Shown here piece after piece: positions 54,815 to 64,000 of a DNA stretch of 64,000 nucleotides. Each line of letters begins with the position of its first letter. Within the stretch, counting starts at the first letter, position 1. The translations under genes were made by a program, and so were the position numbers. The stretch is from Bacillus sp. CGMCC 1.16541 (GTDB lineage Bacteria; Bacillota; Bacilli; Bacillales; Bacillaceae_H): assembly GCF_003184905.1 (NCBI RefSeq), contig NZ_QFRU01000008.1, forward strand, positions 62,001 through 126,000. Direction: 5' to 3'. Under the pieces are notes generated by a model. It was not told the origin of the DNA. It saw only the letters and a program-made list of their open reading frames with translations, and made no database searches.

Positions 54815-57688
54815 ATGGGTAATCAAACGTCAAACAAAGGTGAACCATGGCAAGGGTTTTTAGGACCAAACTATGGTTACGTATTAGAACAGTATGAATT
54901 GTATGAACAAAATCCAGAAGAAGTTGATTCAGAATTAAAAGAACTATTTGATGTATGGGGAGCTCCACCGAGTTCGGAGGAGTTATCAGATGATCGTGTG
55001 TTATCAAAAGGGGACAACCGCACGTCTGTTGCACCGGTGAGCACCGCGAAAATTGCAGCTGCGATTAAATTTGCTGAAAACATTCGTACGTATGGTCATT
55101 TATATGCATCTATTAATCCACTAGAAGATCAGAAAAAGGATATGGTCCTTTTACATCTAGAAGACTACAACTTGACTGAGGAAGACTTAAAAGGAATTCC
55201 TGTAGAAATTTTATGTCCAGACGCACCTACCTATGTAAAAAACGGATTAGATGCGATTAACTATTTAACAGAGCTTTATACAAAAACAATTTCATTCGAG
55301 TTTCATCATGTACATAATCTTGAAGAAAACAAATGGCTTACGCAAATGGTGGAAAAAGGCGATATCTTCCGTTCGCTATCAAAAGAAAAGCGTACGAGTG
55401 TATTAAAGCGCTTAACGGAAGTAGAAGGATTTGAACAATTTTTACACCGTACATTCGTCGGTCAGAAGCGATTCTCAATTGAAGGTGTGGACATGCTTGT
55501 TCCATTATTAGATGAGATTATCGGCTGTTCTGTTCAAGATGGTCCGAAAACGGTTAACATTGGAATGGCACACCGTGGTCGCTTAAATGTATTAGCACAT
55601 GTGCTAGGTAAGCCATATGAAATGATTTTCTCAGAGTTTCAACACTCACCAAATAAAGATCTCGTTCCATCAGAAGGTTCAACAGGAATCAACTATGGAT
55701 GGACTGGAGATGTAAAGTACCATTTAGGTGCCGATACACAAATTAAAGATGAAAGCACAGTTCGTGCACGTTTAACATTGGCAAACAATCCGAGTCATTT
55801 AGAATTTGTGAACCCAGTTGTGGAAGGGTTTACAAGAGCAGCGCAAGATGACCGTGAAGCAATTGGCTATCCAACACAAGATGTAACAAAATCATTTGCT
55901 ATTTTAATTCATGGTGATGCAGCGTTCCCTGGTGAAGGTATTGTACAAGAAACCTTAAACTTAAACCAGTTAACTGGATATCAAACAGGTGGAACGATTC
56001 ATATTATCGCCAATAATATGATTGGATTTACAACCGAAAGTGTTGACTCACGTTCAACAAAATATGCGAGTGATTTAGCAAAAGGATTTGAAATCCCGAT
56101 TGTCCATGTAAATGCGGATGATCCTGATGCATGTTTAGCGGCAGCGTATTTTGCTTATGAATATCGCAAGCGCTTTAATAAGGATTTCTTAATTGATTTA
56201 ATTGGATACCGTCGATTTGGACATAACGAAATGGATGAGCCAATGGTGACACAACCTAAAACGTACGAAATTATCGGGAAGCGTCCGACAGTTCGTGCTT
56301 TATATGCAAAAACGTTGCAAGAACAACAAGTGTTGTCTAATGAAGAAGTCGATAGCATCCAAGAGCAAATTCAACAAAAACTAAAAGCAGCGTATGACAA
56401 AGTACCGCCAAAGGCAGATAAAAAGCATCACTTAATGGAATTGCCAGAAGCTGTGATTAATGGATTACCAAACTTAGACACATCTGTATCTAAAGATGTC
56501 CTATACGATCTAAATACTGAAATCGTTACGTGGCCTGAAAACTTTAATGTGTTCCCGAAACTTGCGCGTATTTTAGAGCGTCGTGCAAAAGCGTTAGAAG
56601 ACAACGGGAAAGTAGATTGGTCATTAGGTGAAGCACTTGCATTTGCGACAATCTTACGTGATGGCACACCTATTCGTATTACAGGACAAGATTCAGAGCG
56701 TGGAACGTTTGCACATCGTCATATTGTGTTACATGATCACGTAACGGGAGATGTGTATTCACCGTTACACACATTATCTGACGTAAGCGCTTCCTTTGAT
56801 ATTCATAACAGTCCATTATCAGAAGGGTCTGTCATTGGATTTGAATATGGTTATAACGTATTCGCGCCAGAAACACTAGTTATTTGGGAAGCACAATTCG
56901 GTGACTTTGCAAATGCGGGTCAAGTTATTTTTGATCAATTTATCTCTGCAGGTCGCGCAAAGTGGGGACAAAAATCAGGTATGGTTCTATTGCTTCCACA
57001 TGGACACGAAGGGCAAGGACCAGAGCATTCAAGTGCAAGACTAGAGCGTTTCTTACAATTAGGTGCTGAAAACAACTGGACAGTTGCCAATGTAACAAGT
57101 GCAGCTCAATATTTCCATCTGTTAAGAAGGCAGGCAGCAATCTTAAAACGTGAAGAAGTTCGTCCACTTGTGGTGATGACACCAAAGAGTTTGTTGCGTA
57201 ACCCATTTAGTGTGTCGGAGATTACTGAACTAACAGAAGGGTCATTTAAACGTGTTGTTGAACAACCTGAACTAGGTCAAAATACAGATGCAGTTGAACG
57301 TATTGTTCTATGCACTGGTAAAGTATCAAGCGACTTAACTGAAAAACTTCAAAAACAAGAAGGTAACATGGATTGGTTACATGTATTACGTGTGGAAGAA
57401 ATCTATCCATTCCCACGACGTATTATTGCTGAAATCTTTGCTCGATATAAAAACTTAAAAGAAATTGTGTGGATGCAAGAAGAGCCTGAAAATATGGGAG
57501 CTTGGAGCTACATTGATCCAAAACTTCGCTCTGTTGCTCCAGAAGGCGTAGCTGTGAAATATGTAGGACGCAGAAGACGTTCAAGTCCAGCTGAAGGGGA
57601 CCCAACAAGCCATAAGCAAGAACAAGAACGTATTTTACAAGACGCAATCACAAATGAACATATTGCAAACGATGCAGTAACACGATAG
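54815..57688 (+). CDS. odhA: 2-oxoglutarate dehydrogenase E1 component
   Basis: This 957-residue thiamine-diphosphate enzyme of the TCA cycle decarboxylates 2-oxoglutarate and transfers succinyl to the lipoyl group of OdhB. Signatures include [16 protein letters not shown], the TPP/Mg motif [17 protein letters not shown] to NNMIGFTT, and the C-terminal transketolase-like [20 protein letters not shown] segment. The N-terminus lacks a long lipoyl-like extension, as in Bacillus. It is 15 bp upstream of odhB; the E3 gene is not in the window. Confidence 0.98.
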   Translation: MGNQTSNKGEPWQGFLGPNYGYVLEQYELYEQNPEEVDSELKELFDVWGAPPSSEELSDDRVLSKGDNRTSVAPVSTAKIAAAIKFAENIRTYGHLYASINPLEDQKKDMVLLHLEDYNLTEEDLKGIPVEILCPDAPTYVKNGLDAINYLTELYTKTISFEFHHVHNLEENKWLTQMVEKGDIFRSLSKEKRTSVLKRLTEVEGFEQFLHRTFVGQKRFSIEGVDMLVPLLDEIIGCSVQDGPKTVNIGMAHRGRLNVLAHVLGKPYEMIFSEFQHSPNKDLVPSEGSTGINYGWTGDVKYHLGADTQIKDESTVRARLTLANNPSHLEFVNPVVEGFTRAAQDDREAIGYPTQDVTKSFAILIHGDAAFPGEGIVQETLNLNQLTGYQTGGTIHIIANNMIGFTTESVDSRSTKYASDLAKGFEIPIVHVNADDPDACLAAAYFAYEYRKRFNKDFLIDLIGYRRFGHNEMDEPMVTQPKTYEIIGKRPTVRALYAKTLQEQQVLSNEEVDSIQEQIQQKLKAAYDKVPPKADKKHHLMELPEAVINGLPNLDTSVSKDVLYDLNTEIVTWPENFNVFPKLARILERRAKALEDNGKVDWSLGEALAFATILRDGTPIRITGQDSERGTFAHRHIVLHDHVTGDVYSPLHTLSDVSASFDIHNSPLSEGSVIGFEYGYNVFAPETLVIWEAQFGDFANAGQVIFDQFISAGRAKWGQKSGMVLLLPHGHEGQGPEHSSARLERFLQLGAENNWTVANVTSAAQYFHLLRRQAAILKREEVRPLVVMTPKSLLRNPFSVSEITELTEGSFKRVVEQPELGQNTDAVERIVLCTGKVSSDLTEKLQKQEGNMDWLHVLRVEEIYPFPRRIIAEIFARYKNLKEIVWMQEEPENMGAWSYIDPKLRSVAPEGVAVKYVGRRRRSSPAEGDPTSHKQEQERILQDAITNEHIANDAVTR

Positions 57689-57703
57689 GAAGGGGATTTA
57701 ACA

Positions 57704-58996
57704 ATGGGAGAAATCAAAGTACCGGAATTAGCAGAATCAATTACAGAAGGAACAGTTGCGCAGTGGTTGAAACAAGTTGGGGACTACGTAGAAAAAGGTG
57801 ACTACGTTGTTGAACTTGAAACAGATAAAGTAAACGTCGAAATTACAGCAGAAGAGTCTGGTGTGTTAGCAGAGCTACTTGTCGGAGAAGGAGATACCGT
57901 TCAAGTAGGTGAAACAATCGCTCGCTTAAATGAGCAAGGTGCAGCAGCAAGTACTCCAGTAGAGAAGCCAAAAGCGGCACAACCTGCAAAACAAGAAGAG
58001 CCAGTACAAGCGGCTCAAGAAGCAGCGCCTGCTTTAGAAGAAAAAGCAGCAGAAGGTCAACAAAAGCAGTGGATCATTGCCTCTCCATCTGCACGTAAAG
58101 CAGCAAGAGAGCGTGGCATCAAATTAGATGAAGTTCCAACAGCTGATCCACTAGGTCGTGTACGTAAGCAAGACATCGAAGTTTACGCTGAAAACAAAGC
58201 AACTGTTCAAAAAGAAGAAGCAAAGCCAGCATCAGCCCCAGCACCGCGTGCAGCGAAACCGGTACAACCTGAAGTGACAAACGAAGGTGGCGAGAAGCCT
58301 GTACAACGTATTCGAATGTCACGTCGTCGCCAAACAATTGCAAATCGTCTTGTTCAAGTGCAACAAACAGCGGCAATGTTAACAACATTTAATGAAGTAG
58401 ATATGACAGCAGTTATGGCACTACGTAAGCGTCGCAAAGATAAATTCTTTGAACAGCACGATGTTCGTCTTGGCTTTATGTCATTCTTTACAAAAGCGGT
58501 TGTAGCGGCACTTCGTAAATACCCATTATTAAACGCTGAAATTCAAGGCGACGAAATTGTGTTAAAGAAATTCTATGATATCGGAATTGCTGTTTCTGCT
58601 CCAGACGGACTTGTGGTACCTGTTGTTCGTGATGCAGACCGTAAAACATTCGCTGAAATCGAGGGGAATATCGGTGAATTAGCGAAAAAAGCACGTGATA
58701 ACAAGTTAGCATTAAAAGATTTACAAGGTGGCACATTCACAATTACAAATGGTGGTGTATTCGGTTCGTTAATGTCTACACCAATCCTAAACGGTCCTCA
58801 AGTGGGAATTTTAGGGATGCATAAAGTACAACTTCGTCCAGTTGCAATCGACGAAGAACGTTCAGAAAACCGCCCAATGATGTACATTGCTCTTTCTTAT
58901 GATCACCGTATTATTGATGGAAAAGAGGCAGTAAGCTTCCTTGCAACGGTTAAAGAACTGTTAGAAGATCCAGAAACACTATTATTAGAAGGATAA
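57704..58996 (+). CDS. odhB: Dihydrolipoyl succinyltransferase (E2 of 2-oxoglutarate dehydrogenase)
   Basis: This 430-residue E2 core protein has an N-terminal lipoyl domain with modified Lys in [11 protein letters not shown]. An Ala/Pro/Lys/Glu-rich linker and the peripheral-subunit-binding domain ([16 protein letters not shown]) follow. The C-terminal acyltransferase domain has the catalytic His in [13 protein letters not shown]. It forms the 24-meric core and is co-transcribed with odhA. A terminator follows immediately. Confidence 0.98.
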   Translation: MGEIKVPELAESITEGTVAQWLKQVGDYVEKGDYVVELETDKVNVEITAEESGVLAELLVGEGDTVQVGETIARLNEQGAAASTPVEKPKAAQPAKQEEPVQAAQEAAPALEEKAAEGQQKQWIIASPSARKAARERGIKLDEVPTADPLGRVRKQDIEVYAENKATVQKEEAKPASAPAPRAAKPVQPEVTNEGGEKPVQRIRMSRRRQTIANRLVQVQQTAAMLTTFNEVDMTAVMALRKRRKDKFFEQHDVRLGFMSFFTKAVVAALRKYPLLNAEIQGDEIVLKKFYDIGIAVSAPDGLVVPVVRDADRKTFAEIEGNIGELAKKARDNKLALKDLQGGTFTITNGGVFGSLMSTPILNGPQVGILGMHKVQLRPVAIDEERSENRPMMYIALSYDHRIIDGKEAVSFLATVKELLEDPETLLLEG

Positions 58997-59008
58997 ATCC
59001 TTCATCAA

Positions 59009-59045
59009 ACACCAGGTAGACGTGATTGTCTACTTGGTGTTTGTA
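59009..59045 (+). terminator. Intrinsic terminator after odhB
   Basis: ACACCAGGTAGAC pairs with GTCTACTTGGTGT over a 6-nt loop, followed by a T-rich tail. Confidence 0.88.
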
Positions 59046-59092
59046 TTTGTTTTGACTAAGCTTACAGAGCATTGTTGACTTAGGATGCTCTT

Positions 59093-59130
59093 AATACCTA
59101 CTTGACAAATAGGAATAACAGGTATTAATC
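59093..59130 (+). promoter_or_regulatory. CymR-box-like operator and promoter, orphaned
   Basis: AATACCTA-N9-TAGGAATA is an inverted repeat of the CymR (Rrf2) type found before sulfur genes in Bacillales. It overlaps TTGACA (59102-59107), with a -10-like ATTAAT about 16 bp downstream. It lies before a decayed sulfonate monooxygenase gene, which supports a sulfur-control role in the past. Confidence 0.5.
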
Positions 59131-59171
59131 TTTAAGTAAGAGTAAAATAATTTGCTGATCAGACAGACTGA

Positions 59172-59217
59172 AGGCATTTGTATTCCATAATAAGAAACAA
59201 ATGCTTTTTTTGTTTTT
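59172..59217 (+). terminator. Orphan leader terminator
   Basis: GCATTTGT pairs with ACAAATGC around 15 nt, followed by seven T. It lies between the CymR-like promoter and the ssuD remnant, as a transcription attenuator would, but no riboswitch fold was recognised. Confidence 0.6.
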
Positions 59218-59285
59218 GAATGTAAGGTGAAGCAGTAATGGTTACATAACGAACACGATCATAAGGTTTAAAAAGTATTCGCAAA

Positions 59286-59995
59286 ATGATTGTAAGGAGG
59301 CGTAGGGGTGAATTTTTAACAGTATGGCGTCAAACAATGCAAGGAGAACATGTTGACTTTCATGGTAAACACATTGATGTGACCGGAGCAAAAGTCCCAA
59401 CGTTACCTGTTCAAAAACCTTATCCTCCTCTTTATTTTGGAGGTTCATCACCAGCTGGTAAAGAAGTAGGTGCCAAACATGCAGATGTATACCTATTATG
59501 GGGAGAGCCTCCAGCGATTATTGAAAAGAAAATAAGTGAGATGAAAGAAAAAGCAGCAGTCCAAGGAAGACAGCTAAAGTTCGGTATTCGTCTTCATGTC
59601 ATTGTGCGTGATACTGAATTAGAAGCATGGAACGCTGCAGAGGAACTTATTCAATACGTTAGACCATACGTGGATTCCAAGAAAGGTTTGCTAAATTTGA
59701 TTCTACAACAGCTCAAAAAACACAAACGAGCTTGCATCAAGGTTCAAAAGAGCGAAATACACTTGAAATTTCTCCTAATCTTTGGGCTGGTATTGGTTTA
59801 GCACGTGAAGGAGCTGGCACAGCAATTGTAGGAAACCCAGAAATTGTCGCAGAGCGTATTCGTGAATATAAAGCAATTGGTGTTGATACATTCATCTTAT
59901 CTGGTTATCCACATTTAGAAGAGGCTTATCAGTTTGGAGAACTGGTATTACATTTGTTGAAAAATCAAAAATCAGCAGGAGTTACGTATTCATAA
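59286..59995 (+). pseudogene. ssuD: Alkanesulfonate monooxygenase (SsuD) pseudogene
   Basis: Only the C-terminal 60% remains. From about 59307 the frame reads GEFLTVWRQTMQGEHVDF, then PPLYFGGSSPAGKEVGAKH and FGIRLHVIVRDTE, all typical of FMNH2-dependent alkanesulfonate monooxygenase. Near 59685-59695 the frame shifts, and homology continues in another phase ([20 protein letters not shown] to [15 protein letters not shown]) up to 59995. The first 150 or so residues are absent. The gene is inactive. Confidence 0.88.
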
Positions 59996-60058
59996 TAAAG
60001 TAACTTATTTGATAACACGTTGTATTGTGTTTCATAGGTTTATAGTGTTGTAAAGATG

Positions 60059-60146
60059 AAGAGCTCAGCAGGTGGTACCGCACCTCAGAAGTTAGAGTGA
60101 AAAATCTAACTTTGTGGGGACAGTACTAACAACAGAGCTCTTTTTA
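60059..60146 (+). ncRNA. T-box 3' domain remnant
   Basis: AGGTGGTACCGC (60070-60081) matches the core of the T-box sequence. Flanking AAGAGCTC and GAGCTCTT arms with a following T-run form a terminator that encloses it and an AAGTTAGA/TCTAACTT hairpin. No Stem I or specifier loop is recognisable upstream in 59996-60058. The next gene starts about 170 bp downstream. It is probably a decayed leader. Confidence 0.6.
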
Positions 60147-60314
60147 AAATTCAAACGAATGGTCATGCGCTATTTTTAATAAGAACGAATAGGTAAAAAG
60201 GATGATAGAAAGAATGGGATAGTATTTAAAAACCTAGTTGACTCATAGGATTTATTGGTATATGATATTTATAATATTTAATCAGAAAATTCGAATAAGA
60301 GAGGGGAATAACGA

Positions 60315-61085
60315 ATGGAAAACTACCCTGTTATGAGTGGAGCGGAATCTTTTTTTATTCAAGGAAATGAAATTGGGGTACTTGTATCACACGGGTTTAT
60401 CGGTACACCACAAAGCATGAAGTATGTCGGGGAAGGATTAGCGAAGAATGGGTATACGGTATATGGACTTCGATTAAAAGGGCACGGAACGCATTATGAA
60501 GATTTAGAGGGATCAACATATGAAGATTGGAAACAAGATTTTTTAAATGGCTATAACAAACTAAAAGAAACATGTAAGCATGTATTTATTGTAGGACAGT
60601 CAATGGGCGGGACATTGACATTACGTACGGCGAGTGAGTTAAGAGATTTAACAGGTATCATGCTAATTAATCCTGCCATCTCTTCTATTCCATCGATGGA
60701 GCCATATCGTCATTCGTTTACCCCTCGTTATTTACCAGAAGGAGCACCAGACATTAAAGCTAGTGATGTACACGAAATTACTTATGAAAAAGCACCGATA
60801 AAATCCATCCAGCAACTTTTGTCATTGATGGATGAAACAAAAGCGCGTTTGTCACGGGTGTTGTGTCCAACGTTACTTCTCACTTCAACGGTTGACAATG
60901 TTGTTCCACCTAGCAATTCGACGAACATTTTGAATCATGTTCGTTCAGTAGATAAGCGACAACTATTCCTTCAGAATTCTTATCATGTTGCTTCTATGGA
61001 CCATGACAAAGATCAAATTGTCGCAGAATGTACAACGTTTATAACGGAACAATTAGAAAAAAGAAGCTGTTTACGTGCACAATAA
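60315..61085 (+). CDS. Carboxylesterase, Est30/YvaK-like
   Basis: This 256-residue alpha/beta hydrolase of the thermostable Est30 type acts on short-chain carboxylic esters. The oxyanion HG is in VLVSHGFIGTPQSM, the nucleophile Ser in VGQSMGGTL, and Asp and His lie in STVDNVVPP and NSYHVASMD. The ATG follows AGAGGGG. It is a single gene; it lies downstream of a T-box remnant but too far to be confidently controlled by it. Confidence 0.92.
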   Translation: MENYPVMSGAESFFIQGNEIGVLVSHGFIGTPQSMKYVGEGLAKNGYTVYGLRLKGHGTHYEDLEGSTYEDWKQDFLNGYNKLKETCKHVFIVGQSMGGTLTLRTASELRDLTGIMLINPAISSIPSMEPYRHSFTPRYLPEGAPDIKASDVHEITYEKAPIKSIQQLLSLMDETKARLSRVLCPTLLLTSTVDNVVPPSNSTNILNHVRSVDKRQLFLQNSYHVASMDHDKDQIVAECTTFITEQLEKRSCLRAQ

Positions 61086-61158
61086 TCCCTTTCAAGAGTT
61101 TTCTTTTAGAAGAAAGTAAGCTAAAATGAATCTATATGAGCTAAAGGAGTGTACATAC

Positions 61159-61359
61159 ATGATTCATTTAGAATGGAATGATCGTCCAACGATTAAACAA
61201 GTAAAATGTATTCATACGAATGCAGCGAAGTATATGGTAGAAAACGTATTAACGGCAGGAAAAGTATACGATGTGAAAAACGAGACAGAAGAATTTTATT
61301 TTGTAGTTGACAACACAGGTCAAGTTGGCGGGTTTTACAAAGAATACTTCGAAAACTAA
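61159..61359 (+). CDS. DUF6501 family small protein
   Basis: This is a 66-residue protein. I start it at ATG 61159 after AAAGGAG; the frame upstream to 61126 has no ribosome site. The sequence MIHLEWNDRPTIKQVKCIHT and the ending EFYFVVDNTGQVGGFYKEYF match a small conserved Bacillus family of unknown role. The inverted-repeat element copy 2 begins directly after its stop. Confidence 0.85.
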   Translation: MIHLEWNDRPTIKQVKCIHTNAAKYMVENVLTAGKVYDVKNETEEFYFVVDNTGQVGGFYKEYFEN

Positions 61360-61363
61360 GAAG

Positions 61364-61576
61364 AAAGAGGCTGAGACATAAGCCTTTCAGTTGATGATAT
61401 ACCCGAGCTATTGTGAGTTCTATACTCTTGATGGTTCGGGTATTTTTATTTGTTTGGAAAGTCTGTTCAAAGGGATAGTTGTAGCGCAATAGAACGAATT
61501 GGTTTGATAACCGAACGATGATCGAAAAGTCATTGTTTAGCTTTTAGAAGGAATCATTACATTATATCCCAGCATA
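61364..61576. repeat. Inverted-repeat (MITE-like) element, short copy
   Basis: Left end GAAAGAGGCTGAGACATAAG and right end (complement) of a GCTGGGATATAATG type form the terminal repeats. Shared internal blocks with 50337-50670 are TTTCAGTTGAT, GAGCTATTGTGAGTT, TATACTCTTGAT and GAAGGAATCATT. It lacks the GC-rich core of the long copy. The remaining 61577-61825 stretch is AT-rich and holds only the leader of the next gene. Confidence 0.7.
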
Positions 61577-61825
61577 TTTTTTTAAAAATATATAAACCAA
61601 TTAAACTATGTTCTAAGTAATCACTATAAATGTAGATGGCCATTTAGAACAAAATTAAAACGAAACTGCTTGTAATTAAGTCAGCACGAACATGATATAA
61701 ATAAAAAAACAAGTAGAAAGCTTCAAAAAATGTTTATTATTCACAACCAATTTCTGTATAATAAGTGTAGGAAAAAGCTTGATGTATATACGGGGCTTGA
61801 TAAAAAGATGGGAGAGAACGATAAC

Positions 61826-62296
61826 ATGTCTAATGATCAGGAAGTTTTATTTGATAAAGGCAAACAAAATGATGCAAAAGTGAAAGTAGAAAGAAAAGAA
61901 GGGGAACCTACGTCAGCGTTTAAAGGAGCTTCTTGGGCTGCGTTGCTAGTAGGCGTAGCGGCTTACCTTATTGGCTTATTTAACGCCACGATGGAATTGA
62001 ATGAAAAAGGATATTATTTTGCCGTATTAGTTTTTGGACTATATGCAGCAGTTTCATTACAAAAAGCTGTACGAGATAAAGAAGAGGGAATACCTGTTAC
62101 CAATATTTATTATGGTCTAAGCTGGTTTGCTTTAATTGTAGCGATTTCATTAATGGCGATTGGTTTGTACAATGCAGGGAGTATCGTTTTAAGTGAAAAA
62201 GGATTTTATGGGATGGCATTTGTGCTTAGCTTATTTGCAGCGATCACGGTTCAAAAGAATATTCGAGATACGCAGATAGCAAGAGAGAAAGATTAA
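61826..62296 (+). CDS. YiaA/YiaB-like membrane protein
   Basis: This is a 156-residue protein. I start it at ATG 61826 after GGGAGAG; the frame runs upstream to 61730 but without a good ribosome site. Two copies of a YiaAB unit (WAALLVGVAAYLIGLFNA and WFALIVAISLMAIGLYNAG), each with a following helix and a QK(A/N)(V/I)RD end, give four membrane helices. The function is unknown. Confidence 0.88.
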   Translation: MSNDQEVLFDKGKQNDAKVKVERKEGEPTSAFKGASWAALLVGVAAYLIGLFNATMELNEKGYYFAVLVFGLYAAVSLQKAVRDKEEGIPVTNIYYGLSWFALIVAISLMAIGLYNAGSIVLSEKGFYGMAFVLSLFAAITVQKNIRDTQIAREKD

Positions 62297-62323
62297 GAAT
62301 AATTAGTGAAAGATAAAAAGTAT

Positions 62324-62373
62324 AAAAAAGAAGCGTGCAAGTTAGTACCAGGAACTTGTGCGCTTCTTTTTTA
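62324..62373 (+). terminator. Intrinsic terminator after the YiaA-like gene
   Basis: AAAAAAGAAGCGTGCAAGTT pairs with AACTTGTGCGCTTCTTTTTT over a 9-nt loop. Confidence 0.95.
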
Positions 62374-62471
62374 TAGGGAATAAAAATAATCTCACCTTAA
62401 ACTATGTTCTAAATAAACAATAAAAATGATATTAGCTGCTTAAGAAAAATTTCTTTTTCGTTTATTGGTCA

Positions 62472-62509
62472 AATTCAAAAAGCTGACGATATCATCAACT
62501 TTTTGAATT
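62472..62509 (-). terminator. Terminator overlapping the end of the sodium-channel gene
   Basis: AATTCAAAAAGTTGA pairs with TCAGCTTTTTGAATT on the minus strand; the TGA stop is within the structure. Confidence 0.7.
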
Positions 62510-63298
62510 CATCTCTTTTATTAATTGTTTAAGCTCCGCCATTTCTTCTCTCATTGCAGCCATTTCTTTTTGCATTTTTGCTTCATCAGATTCTTCATCA
62601 TCAAAGTTTGCTTTTTCCATATTATTAACGATGACACCAATAAAAAGATTAATAATAATGAATGTCCCTATTAAGATGAATAATACAAAGTAAATCCAAG
62701 ACCATGGGTGCACAGCAAAGATAGGTCGCATAACACCACTAGCCCATGATTCAAGTGTAACTACTTGAAAAAGCGTTAAAAGAGACAACTGCAAGTTTCC
62801 GAAATACTCAGGTGCTGTGTTTGCAAACAACATCGTACCTGATACACCAAATATATAAAAGAAAATACCCATTAAAAATAAAATATTCCCCATCGCTGGA
62901 ATCGTCATTAACAGTGCGTCTACTAATTTACGTAAAGATGGAATAACCGAAATTGCGCGAAGTACACGCAACACGCGTAAAACACGTAGCAAGGTGATAA
63001 AATAGGCACCAGCAAATAAATGACCACTTAAGACAATTAAAAAATCAAACCAATTCCAACTGCTTTTAAAGAAACGATACATGGGTTTCTCAGCAAACAA
63101 TCGAATCACAATTTCAATCGTAAACACCCAAAGTAAAATGCGATCGGCATAATGAAAAATGTTAGCGTAAGATGTGTACAAAGAAGGGTACGTTTCAAGC
63201 CCAACTAAGATGGCATTGAGAATAATGAGGGTAAGTACAACTTGTGTAAAGCGCCTATGCGCAACAAGCTTTCGACAATAAGAATAAATAGTGGTCAT
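62495..63298 (-). CDS. Voltage-gated sodium channel, NaChBac type
   Basis: This 267-residue single-repeat, six-helix channel assembles as a tetramer. I start it at ATG 63298 after GGAGG; the TTG at 63310 overlaps that site. S4 is TLLRVLRVLRVLRAISVIP (arginines at every third position), and the selectivity filter TLESWAS (181-187) is identical to NaChBac. A C-terminal coiled coil (MQKEMAAMREEMAELKQL) fits tetramer assembly. In alkaliphilic Bacillus such channels support pH homeostasis, motility and chemotaxis. Confidence 0.95.
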   Translation of the reverse strand: MTTIYSYCRKLVAHRRFTQVVLTLIILNAILVGLETYPSLYTSYANIFHYADRILLWVFTIEIVIRLFAEKPMYRFFKSSWNWFDFLIVLSGHLFAGAYFITLLRVLRVLRVLRAISVIPSLRKLVDALLMTIPAMGNILFLMGIFFYIFGVSGTMLFANTAPEYFGNLQLSLLTLFQVVTLESWASGVMRPIFAVHPWSWIYFVLFILIGTFIIINLFIGVIVNNMEKANFDDEESDEAKMQKEMAAMREEMAELKQLIKEMNSKS

Positions 63299-63446
63299 GA
63301 TCGCCTCCAAAAATAGTATTCATACTCGACACTCCATTCCTTATTGTACAAGAAGTACGGAGTGGATAAAAGAAAAAACATTGTGAACGTGTTACAGGTG
63401 AAAGCGTAATAGAAAAAGAAGGATAAAAGGTAGACAAAATTTTATG

Positions 63447-63474
63447 TTGACCAATTTTTTCATTGTAGTACAAT
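63447..63474 (+). promoter_or_regulatory. Candidate promoter of the DAACS symporter gene
   Basis: TTGACC (63447-63452) and TACAAT (63469-63474) with 16-bp spacing lie about 58 bp upstream of the start codon. Confidence 0.5.
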
Positions 63475-63531
63475 CGGTAAAGTGTCAACTTAGTAGACAA
63501 GTTGATGTATCTTATATAAAGGAGGGTACAT

Positions 63532-64000
63532 ATGGGTTCATTTAAGTCATACCGTTTTCCATTGATTCTATTAGCTTCGATTGCATTAGGGGCGATCATT
63601 GGATTTGTGGTAGGAGAAAAAGCGGAAGTGTTAAAGCCGCTTGGCGATATGTATTTAAACTTAATGTTTATGGTCGTTGTACCACTTGTATTCTTTAGCA
63701 TTTCGTCAGCTGTTGCGAATACATCAAATATGCAGCGATTTGGTAAAATCATCGGTTCGATGTTTGGTTTCTTTATTTTTACTGGTATTATTGCATCTGT
63801 TCTTATGCTTGTTGCCGTAAAAGCATTCATTCCTGTCGGCGACTCACCGATTGATATTGCTAAACCAGACGAAGTCGAAAAAGTAAACATTGCTGATCAG
63901 TTTGTACAAGCGTTTACAGCACCCGATTTTGTTGACTTATTGTCACGTCAAAATATGCTTGCACTCATCGTGTTTGCTGTGCTATTAGGTCTTTCTACAA
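63532..64000 (+). CDS. Dicarboxylate/amino-acid:cation symporter (DAACS), 5' part
   Basis: The first 156 codons of a GltT/DctA-type sodium- or proton-coupled glutamate/aspartate/C4-dicarboxylate symporter. ATG 63532 follows AAAGGAGGG. The opening PLILLASIALGAIIGFVVG and the stretch LGDMYLNLMFMVVVPLVFFSI are characteristic. The C-terminal transport motifs lie beyond the window, so substrate and coupling ion cannot be told. Confidence 0.93.
   Translation, partial: MGSFKSYRFPLILLASIALGAIIGFVVGEKAEVLKPLGDMYLNLMFMVVVPLVFFSISSAVANTSNMQRFGKIIGSMFGFFIFTGIIASVLMLVAVKAFIPVGDSPIDIAKPDEVEKVNIADQFVQAFTAPDFVDLLSRQNMLALIVFAVLLGLST

Noticed and set aside
61601-61618. AAACTATGTTCTAA-type direct repeat with 62399-62416
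   Set aside because: Only about 16 bp of AT-rich similarity, with no extension of the match; not enough to call an element.

Overview
The window is a piece of a low-GC, spore-forming Bacillaceae chromosome. The evidence is AGGAGG-type ribosome binding sites with occasional GTG/TTG starts, strong intrinsic terminators, a complete tricistronic GerA-type germinant receptor, a T-box leader, LexA/BirA/cre-type boxes of the Bacillus kind, and Bacillus gene pairs such as odhA-odhB and bioY-yhfT-yhfS. A NaChBac-type sodium channel and a sodium/dicarboxylate-type symporter at the right end would fit a sodium-cycling, possibly alkaliphilic bacillus, but the species cannot be fixed from sequence alone. 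No rRNA, tRNA or CRISPR array was seen.

Layout. 1-8 kb: a maltodextrin regulon with a divergent neopullulanase (cut by the window edge), a MalE/F/G ABC importer, a ROK repressor and an unusual cytoplasmic esterase. Three similar AT-rich operator-like sites lie in front of these units. 8-18 kb: single genes (an S-layer-homology protein, acetyltransferase, DnaQ-like exonuclease, M20 amidohydrolase, DUF302 protein, flavin monooxygenase, chemotaxis receptor), a lipase remnant, and two copies of an unexplained structured repeat. 18-24 kb: a cupin, then bioY behind a BirA-like box, followed by a five-gene acyl-CoA operon (ligase, thiolase, two hot-dog proteins, ketoreductase). 24-25 kb: a T-box leader in front of an MFS transporter.

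25.6-33.4 kb: a tightly packed five-gene operon, SWIM zinc finger / HEAT-like / MoxR AAA+ ATPase / DUF5682 / VWA, whose promoter carries a LexA box between the -35 and -10. This is the most interesting system in the window. 33.4-34.6 kb: a transposon graveyard with a deleted tnpB, structured end RNA and a collapsed IS3-type element. 35-43 kb: an APH-fold kinase, the gerA-type operon, small YdjO and DUF1540 proteins, an MFS exporter, a TrmB regulator and a YihY protein.

43.8-48.6 kb: a compact operon of two small DUF2642-like proteins, two proteins each built from two tandem GT2 domains, and a nucleotide-sugar dehydrogenase. It is probably a sporulation or surface-glycan system. 48.7-54.2 kb: a DsbA/FrnE protein, truncated nuclease, DUF418 protein, epimerase, OsmC protein and a 334-bp inverted-repeat element that contains the GC-rich Bacillaceae repeat. 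54.8-59 kb: odhAB. 59-60.2 kb: a decayed sulfonate monooxygenase with its likely CymR-type promoter, then a T-box 3' remnant. 60.3-64 kb: a carboxylesterase, small DUF6501 and YiaA-like proteins, the sodium channel and the start of a DAACS symporter.
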